19,767 bases of DNA, taken from NCBI GenBank assembly GCA_046724665.1, contig JBKOWZ010000267.1, positions 1 through 19,767 on the forward strand, in the 5' to 3' direction. The position numbers and the translations under genes were made by a program. How positions within the stretch are numbered: the stretch's first letter is position 1; the number at the start of each line of letters is the position of its first letter. The notes under the pieces are model-generated. The model had not been told where the DNA came from, ran no database searches, and was given only the letters and a program-made list of their open reading frames with translations. Of the stretch, positions 15,795-19,767 are shown piece by piece. The DNA comes from Actinocrinis sp046724665. GTDB lineage: Bacteria > Actinomycetota > Actinomycetes > Streptomycetales > Catenulisporaceae.

Positions 15795-15807
15795 CTCAGC
15801 TCAACTC
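15788..15807 (-). repeat. 10-bp tandem duplication over XRE stop and DUF397 start
   Basis: On the minus strand GAGTTGAGCT (15807-15798) is followed directly by GAGTTGAGCA (15797-15788). The first TTG codes Leu near the end of the XRE protein; the second is the DUF397 start codon. The duplication spaces AAGGAG 10 nt from that start. Confidence 0.6.
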
Positions 15808-16665
15808 CTTCATGGTGTTCATGATCAGGGTGCGTGATTCCTTCGGCCCGAGCGCGGCCTCCCGCAATCGCCCGAAATAGGTGTTGTAACGCCTTACATC
15901 GTATTCGTCGTCTATATACCATGCAGTGGTGTATTGCTCCACATAGACGACGTCTGGCTCGTCGTCCCCGGGGAAAGACAGGATCGTGAACGGCGCGTCG
16001 AGCCCGGCGTGCTCCCCGGTGCCGAACGGGATCACCTGCACGACGGCGCGCCCCGCGTCGCCGTCCTCGGCCAGCCTGCGCAGCTGGCCGCGCATCGCCG
16101 CCTCGCCGCCGATCGGACGGCGCAGCGCCGCCTCGTCGAGGATCGCCCACAGCCGCGGCGGATCGTCCCGCTGCAACACCTTCTGCCGGTCGAGCCGCAG
16201 GTCCACCAGCCGGCTGACCTGCTCGGGCCCGGCATCCGGATGGAAGCTGTGGATCAGCGCCCTGGCGTAGGCCGCGGTCTGCAACAGGCCGGGGACCAGC
16301 TGGCCATGCACGAAGCGGATCGTCGAGCTCGAGGCCTCGAAGTCAAGCACCGGGGTGAGGTGGCCGGGCAGCACGTCCTGGTAGGACCGCCACCAGCCGG
16401 GCTTGCCGTTCTGCCGGGCGATGTCCACCAGTTCGGCGCGCAGCGGCCCGTTGCCGACGCCGTAGAGGTCGAGCAGGTCGGACACGTCGCCGTGGTGCGC
16501 GGCGACCCGGCCGGTCTCGATCCTGGACACCTTCGAGGCCGACCAGCGCCCCAGCGGCGCCAGCCGCTCGGCCACCTGCTCGCCGGTCAGCCCCGCCTGC
16601 TGGCGCAGCCGCTTGAGCTCGCCGGCCAGCCGCCGGCGGCGCGCGGTCAGATAGCGGCTGGGCAT
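15796..16665 (-). CDS. XRE-family regulator, Scr1/DUF5753 type (WhiJ-like)
   Basis: A 289-residue DNA-binding protein. The helix-turn-helix covers about 14-70 (LKRLRQQAGLTGEQVAERLA followed by WSASKVSRIETGR). The DUF5753 ligand/partner domain covers about 95-280, starting near YQDVLPGHLTPVLDFEASS and including VPGLLQTAAYARALI and the late VYVEQYTTAWYIDDEYDV. Relatives regulate development or secondary metabolism together with a DUF397 protein and an RsbW-like ATPase. The start ATG 16665 has a consensus AAGGAGG 8 nt upstream. A 22-bp palindrome sits in its leader (16686-16707) and a 15-bp operator-like repeat further up (16812-16826). It is divergent from the ATP-binding protein gene. Confidence 0.93.
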   Translation of the reverse strand: MPSRYLTARRRRLAGELKRLRQQAGLTGEQVAERLAPLGRWSASKVSRIETGRVAAHHGDVSDLLDLYGVGNGPLRAELVDIARQNGKPGWWRSYQDVLPGHLTPVLDFEASSSTIRFVHGQLVPGLLQTAAYARALIHSFHPDAGPEQVSRLVDLRLDRQKVLQRDDPPRLWAILDEAALRRPIGGEAAMRGQLRRLAEDGDAGRAVVQVIPFGTGEHAGLDAPFTILSFPGDDEPDVVYVEQYTTAWYIDDEYDVRRYNTYFGRLREAALGPKESRTLIMNTMKELS

Positions 16666-16685
16666 CGCACCCGCCTCCTTAGCCG

Positions 16686-16707
16686 GCCCGGCGGCGCGCC
16701 GCCGGGC
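16686..16707 (-). promoter_or_regulatory. 22-bp perfect GC palindrome in XRE leader
   Basis: Positions 16686-16696 and 16697-16707 are exact reverse complements centred on GGCGCGCC. The palindrome lies 5 nt upstream of the XRE ribosome site (16680-16674), so transcript from an upstream promoter would carry a very stable hairpin next to the ribosome site. Confidence 0.5.
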
Positions 16708-16811
16708 GCGCGCCGTACCGGGGCTCTCGTCCTCTCACCGCGCCGATCCTGAACGCTACGCGGGCGGTCGAGGGAGCACACTGCCGCGTATTCACCTGAA
16801 CGAGTTGCCGT

Positions 16812-16826
16812 GCTGCAAATTGCAGC
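16812..16826. promoter_or_regulatory. Operator-like inverted repeat GCTGCAA-A-TTGCAGC
   Basis: A perfect 7-bp inverted repeat around a central A in the divergent region between the XRE gene (start 16665) and the ATP-binding protein gene (start 16920). It stands out as an AT-rich core in GC-rich DNA. The position suits autoregulation by the XRE protein of both divergent transcripts; no promoter with clean spacing could be assigned. Confidence 0.5.
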
Positions 16827-16919
16827 GAAATAGCCGTTACCGTCCGTAGCATCAAAGCCGTCCCGCACAGAATGCGGCGGATCAGGACACTACGACCGGG
16901 GACCTGAGGTGGCGGACCG

Positions 16920-17390
16920 ATGGCATCGGCAGCGGCGGCGCATACGGATCACCCGTGGAACTCGGTCGGCCAGACCCGGGCCGCGCTGCCCGAGCCGCGC
17001 CCCGAGGCGGTCCCGCTGCCGGCCGCCGTCTGGCAGTTCCCCGCGCAGCCGGTGCACGCCCGGATGGCCCGGATCTGGCTCGAGGCCTGGATCGCCGACC
17101 GCGGGCCGGGCGAGGAGGCGGCCTACCGCGCCGCGGTGGCGTTCAGCGAACTGGTCACCAACGCGGTGCTGCACGGCGCGGGGCCGGTGACCGTCAGGGC
17201 CCTGGTCGAGCCGGGCCGGATCGAGTGCGAGGTCACCGACGGGGCCTGCGACCTGCCGGTGGTCTGCGAGGCCCGGGAGGACGACGAGCACCACCGCGGG
17301 ATGTCGCTGGTGGAGGCGCTGACCACGTCCTGGCGGGTGCGCCGGCGGGCCGAGGGCGGCAAGTCGGTGGCGTTCGTCGTCGAGATCTGA
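16920..17390 (+). CDS. RsbW-like ATP-binding protein (HATPase_c anti-sigma type)
   Basis: A 156-residue GHKL ATPase-fold protein. The N-box is FSELVTNAVLHG (75-86; Glu77, Asn81), the G1 region VTDGACDLP (106-113) and the G2 region HHRGMSLVEALT (124-135), ending with GGKSVAFVVEI. Such single-domain proteins bind ATP and sequester sigma factors or anti-sigma antagonists. The G1 motif is degenerate (DGACD rather than DxGxG), which is frequent in this actinobacterial subgroup. The start ATG 16920 has GAGGTGG about 7 nt upstream. The first ~30 residues are a variable tail. With the divergent XRE-DUF397 pair it forms the three-part arrangement seen at whiJ/abaA-like loci. Confidence 0.9.
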   Translation: MASAAAAHTDHPWNSVGQTRAALPEPRPEAVPLPAAVWQFPAQPVHARMARIWLEAWIADRGPGEEAAYRAAVAFSELVTNAVLHGAGPVTVRALVEPGRIECEVTDGACDLPVVCEAREDDEHHRGMSLVEALTTSWRVRRRAEGGKSVAFVVEI

Positions 17391-17421
17391 CGGTACCTGT
17401 GGGACGGGTGAGACGGAAGAG

Positions 17422-17461
17422 CTGTCGCTGCGCAGTGTTTTCCATACAATGCACTGCGTAG
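17422..17461 (+). promoter_or_regulatory. Putative promoter with overlapping operator, methyltransferase gene
   Basis: TACAAT (17445-17450) fits a -10 element and CTGTCG (17422-17427) is a partial -35 at 17-bp spacing. A 10-bp inverted repeat with one mismatch, CTGCGCAGTG (17428-17437) and CACTGCGTAG (17452-17461), brackets the -10 element with a 14-bp spacer. Transcription would start near 17457, giving a leader of about 67 nt. Confidence 0.5.
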
Positions 17462-17523
17462 CCGGGCCGGTCGCGCCGGCTCGGCGTCTCCAGGCGACCG
17501 CCGACCCCCGGGGAGGGCGCAGA

Positions 17524-18333
17524 GTGACGACCGGCAAGGCTGCGCAGCTGTGGTACGGCTCGGATACGGCCAAGGCGCATCCCGCGCGGGTGTACGACTA
17601 CATGCTCGGCGGCAAGGACCACTTCGCCGCCGACCGGATGCTGGCCGAGCGGGTCGTCGTGAACGCCCCCGAAGTCGTCATGGCCTGCCGGGAGAACCGC
17701 GCCTTCCTCGGCCGCGCGGTACGCCTGCTCGCCGAGCAGGGCGCGCGCCAGTTCATCGACATCGGCACCGGATTCCCGACGATGGGCAACACCCACGAGA
17801 TCGCGCACTCGGTGGCGCCCGACGCGCAGGTGGTGTGCATCGACAACGACCCGGTGGTGATCGCGCACAGCCGGGCCCTGCTCGCGCACCGCGACCCCGA
17901 GCACACCACCGTGCTGGCGGGCGACCTGCGCGACCCGGAGCACATACTGGCCGACCCGGGGCTGCACGAGGTGATCGACTTCACCCGGCCGGTGGTCGTG
18001 CTGATGATGGCGATCCTGCACTTCCTGCGCGACGCCGACGATCCGGCCGGGATCATCGCCGCCTTCCGCGCGGCCATGGCGCCGGGCAGCCACCTGGTCA
18101 TCTCGCACGCCACCTACGACTTCAACATCAAGGTGCTGAACAACTCGCGGGTCTACAACGACGCGACGGCGCCCTTCGTCCCGCGCAGCCGCGCGCAGGT
18201 CGCCGCGCTGCTCGCCGGGTTCGAACTGCTCGAGCCCGGCCTGGTGGACGCGGCGCACTGGCGCCCGGACGGTGTCAGGCCGCTGCCGCCGCAGCCGCTC
18301 AACAACTACGGCGCGGTAGGCCGCAAGGGTTGA
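17524..18333 (+). CDS. SAM-dependent methyltransferase, Methyltransf_19 (DUF574)
   Basis: A 269-residue methyltransferase of a family greatly expanded in actinomycetes. The family signature PARVYDYMLGGKDHF lies at 20-34. The SAM-binding motif I is FIDIGTGFPT (77-86), followed by VVCIDNDPVVIAH (103-115), LAGDLRDPE (131-139) and MMAILHFL (161-168); it ends RPLPPQPLNNYGAVGRKG. Substrates of this family are essentially unknown. The start is GTG 17524, with GGGAGG 7 nt upstream; an in-frame ATG at 17449 lies inside the promoter-like repeat and is rejected. It follows the ATP-binding protein gene after 133 bp with its own promoter. Confidence 0.92.
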   Translation: MTTGKAAQLWYGSDTAKAHPARVYDYMLGGKDHFAADRMLAERVVVNAPEVVMACRENRAFLGRAVRLLAEQGARQFIDIGTGFPTMGNTHEIAHSVAPDAQVVCIDNDPVVIAHSRALLAHRDPEHTTVLAGDLRDPEHILADPGLHEVIDFTRPVVVLMMAILHFLRDADDPAGIIAAFRAAMAPGSHLVISHATYDFNIKVLNNSRVYNDATAPFVPRSRAQVAALLAGFELLEPGLVDAAHWRPDGVRPLPPQPLNNYGAVGRKG

Positions 18334-18608
18334 CGGCCCGGGGCCGGGGTAGAGTCCGGACAGGACCGGCATTCGCGTTAGAGGACTGAGGCCTTCGGCC
18401 GCGGGTTATATACGTGGCCTACGATCTTGACCATTGCCCCTTCTGCCTTCTCAGGTATATAGTCCCCGTCAGTGATTTATACAGTAGTTGCACGGTCTCG
18501 CTGCGTATGCGCGGCAGGAATCCCCGGGCGGCGCACCGCCGTCCACCGCAACGCACCGGCGTTCTGAGGACGGATCCGCACCGAGCCGTCCCTGGAGGAG
18601 GTTCGACC
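18334..18608 (+). other. AT-rich upstream region of the LuxR-type gene
   Basis: This 275-bp gap has no credible ORF. Its centre (about 18405-18490) is the most AT-rich part of the window, with three TATA-like blocks: TTATATAC (18406-18413), GTATATAG (18455-18462) and TTATAC (18477-18482). A promoter is called at 18434-18463. GGCC-TTC-GGCC (18391-18401) could be a weak terminator for the methyltransferase gene. Confidence 0.55.
18434..18463 (+). promoter_or_regulatory. Putative SigA-type promoter of the LuxR-type gene
   Basis: TTGCCC (18434-18439) and TATAGT (18458-18463) are separated by 18 bp. TATAGT is one mismatch from TATAAT. Transcription would start near 18470, leaving a leader of about 140 nt before GTG 18609. 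Confidence 0.5.
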
Positions 18609-19767
18609 GTGTCCACCCTCGTCCGGCAGGCTACGACCAGGGTTGCCCACGGCCGGGATCCCCACTTCGCCCCGCTGCGGCCCGAGTCCGCCGGCGACGC
18701 GCCGATCGGCCGGGAGGAGCTGCTGCGCCAGGCGCGCGAGCGGCTGCGGCAGGGGCCCGGGGCGCTGCTGTACGGGCCGGCCGGCATCGGCAAGTCCCGG
18801 ATGCTCTCCGCGCTCGCCGCCGAGGCCGCCGCCTCCGGTGTCAGGGTGTTGCGCTGCACGCCGGCGGAGGCCGAGCTGCGGCTGCCCTTCGTGTGCCTGA
18901 TCGACCTGCTCGGCCCGGTCTCGGACGAGGCCATCTCCCGGCTGCCCGGCGGCATGGGCACCGCGCTGCGCGCGGCGCTGCTGCGCGGCACCGTGCCGCA
19001 CAACGACCAGGACCGGCTCAAGGTCCAGCTCGCCGTGCTGCACCTGCTGCGCGAGCTGTCGGCCCGCGGCCCGCTGTGGCTGGTCATCGACGACCTCCAG
19101 TGGGTGGACCGGCCGACCGCGCAGGTGCTCGGCTTCGTCGCGCGCCGGATGGCCGCGCTGCCGATCCGGGTGCTGGCCGCCGAGCGCGTGCCCGAGGGCG
19201 GCACCCCGGCCTTCTCCGAGCTGGTACCGCCGGACACCGCCGAGTACCTGGTCACGCCGCTGGCGATGGCCGACCTGGCGGCCGTGCTCGACCGCTACAC
19301 CGGCTCGCGGCTGCCGCCGTCCACCGTGCGCCAGATCCACCAGGCCTCCGGCGGCAACCCCTTCTACGCGCTGGAACTCGCCCGCGCGCTGCCGCCGGAC
19401 CGCTCCGCCCTCGCCCCGGGCGAGCTGCTGCCGATACCGTCCCGGCTGCGCGCGCTGCTGCTGCGCCGGCTGCGCGAGCTGCCCGAGCCGACCCGGTCCG
19501 TGCTGCTGCTGGCCAGCACCGCGGACCGGCCGACGCTCACCCTGCTCGGCAAGGTCGGCGGCGGCGACGCCGGGTTCGGCCACCACCTGGCCGTCGCGGA
19601 GCGGCTCGGCGTGATCCGGGTCGGCGCCGACGGGCTGATCAGGTTCGAGCATCCGCTGGTGCGCGCCGCGATCTACGCCGACGCCTCGTCCAAGGCCCGC
19701 CGCGCCGCGCACGCCGACCTGGCCGCCGCGGTGGTCGAGCCGATCGAGCGGGCACGGCACCTCGCCC
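18609..19767 (+). CDS. LuxR-type LAL regulator, N-terminal part with AAA/NACHT-like ATPase
   Basis: GTG 18609 opens a frame that runs off the window after about 386 residues. GGAGGAGG 7 nt upstream supports the start. The N-terminal ATPase has Walker A GPAGIGKS (56-63), Walker B LWLVIDDLQWVD (156-167) and the later SGGNPFYALELARAL motif typical of LAL (MalT-like) regulators. The C-terminal LuxR helix-turn-helix expected at about 850-950 residues is outside the window, so the class is inferred from the ATPase part. Such proteins often activate secondary-metabolite clusters or sugar genes. A long antisense frame over the same interval is a shadow. The AT-rich upstream region suggests strong or regulated transcription. 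Confidence 0.88.
   Translation, partial: MSTLVRQATTRVAHGRDPHFAPLRPESAGDAPIGREELLRQARERLRQGPGALLYGPAGIGKSRMLSALAAEAAASGVRVLRCTPAEAELRLPFVCLIDLLGPVSDEAISRLPGGMGTALRAALLRGTVPHNDQDRLKVQLAVLHLLRELSARGPLWLVIDDLQWVDRPTAQVLGFVARRMAALPIRVLAAERVPEGGTPAFSELVPPDTAEYLVTPLAMADLAAVLDRYTGSRLPPSTVRQIHQASGGNPFYALELARALPPDRSALAPGELLPIPSRLRALLLRRLRELPEPTRSVLLLASTADRPTLTLLGKVGGGDAGFGHHLAVAERLGVIRVGADGLIRFEHPLVRAAIYADASSKARRAAHADLAAAVVEPIERARHLA

Noticed and set aside
17449..17523. ATG 17449 as start of the methyltransferase
   Set aside because: It lies inside the -10 element and inverted repeat, encodes no family sequence, and GTG 17524 has a good ribosome site.
18477..19760. Long minus-strand open frame opposite the LuxR-type gene
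   Set aside because: The plus strand carries Walker A, Walker B and a strong ribosome site; the antisense frame is Gly/Arg/Gln-rich without motifs.

Overview
The window is very GC-rich and gene-dense, with strongly G/C-biased third codon positions, frequent GTG starts and stop/start overlaps. Several families present are largely actinobacterial: F420-type LLM oxidoreductase, Scr1-type XRE regulator with a DUF397 partner, RsbW-like ATP-binding protein, Methyltransf_19 (DUF574) methyltransferase and LAL-type LuxR regulator. This points to a filamentous actinomycete (Streptomyces or a related order). The species cannot be named from the sequence.

Layout. 1-374 (-): N-terminal part of a ChrA-like chromate transporter, cut by the window edge. 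534-2758 (+): a PTS-type dihydroxyacetone kinase operon, dhaK-dhaL-dhaM, divergent from chrA across a region with a 16-bp palindrome, a direct repeat and a 24-bp GC palindrome. 2816-3388 (+): a YbaK/ProX-fold protein. 3416-8259 (-): a four-gene operon for uptake and hydrolysis of a cyclic amide, reading NCS1 permease, beta-ureidopropionase/nitrilase, dihydropyrimidinase, F420/LLM oxidoreductase; a CRP-like site lies upstream. 8568-9869 (-): MFS exporter. 9941-11429 (-): SGNH/GDSL hydrolase preceded by a small two-TM membrane protein whose frame fails to stop where expected. 11500-11709 (-): small basic hypothetical protein. 11889-12368 (+): second YbaK-like protein. 12393-13960 (-): GTP cyclohydrolase II translationally coupled to a class III extradiol (DODA-type) dioxygenase. 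14130-14672 (+): PEBP (YbhB/YbcL) protein. 14700-15464 (-): SDR oxidoreductase. 15558-17390: a WhiJ/AbaA-like regulatory module, with XRE-DUF397 on minus and the ATP-binding protein divergent on plus. 17524-18333 (+): DUF574 SAM methyltransferase. 18609-end (+): LAL-type LuxR regulator, open at the window edge.

How the genes work together. DhaK, DhaL and DhaM phosphorylate dihydroxyacetone using PTS phosphate; here DhaM is only the EIIA-like domain, so EI and HPr must come from elsewhere. The hydantoin/pyrimidine operon encodes import, ring opening and decarbamoylation, but no dihydropyrimidine dehydrogenase or aminotransferase is in the window. The XRE/DUF397/ATPase set resembles the developmental regulator modules that occur in many copies in streptomycete genomes.

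No rRNA, tRNA, CRISPR array, insertion sequence or obvious prophage was seen. I did not find an unambiguous new multi-gene system. The best leads are the run-on membrane-protein frame before the SGNH hydrolase, the GTP cyclohydrolase II-dioxygenase pair with a 15-bp tandem repeat at the second gene's start, the F420/LLM enzyme inside the pyrimidine operon, the two YbaK-fold proteins that both carry Asn at the usual lysine position, and several strong palindromes in promoters and leaders.
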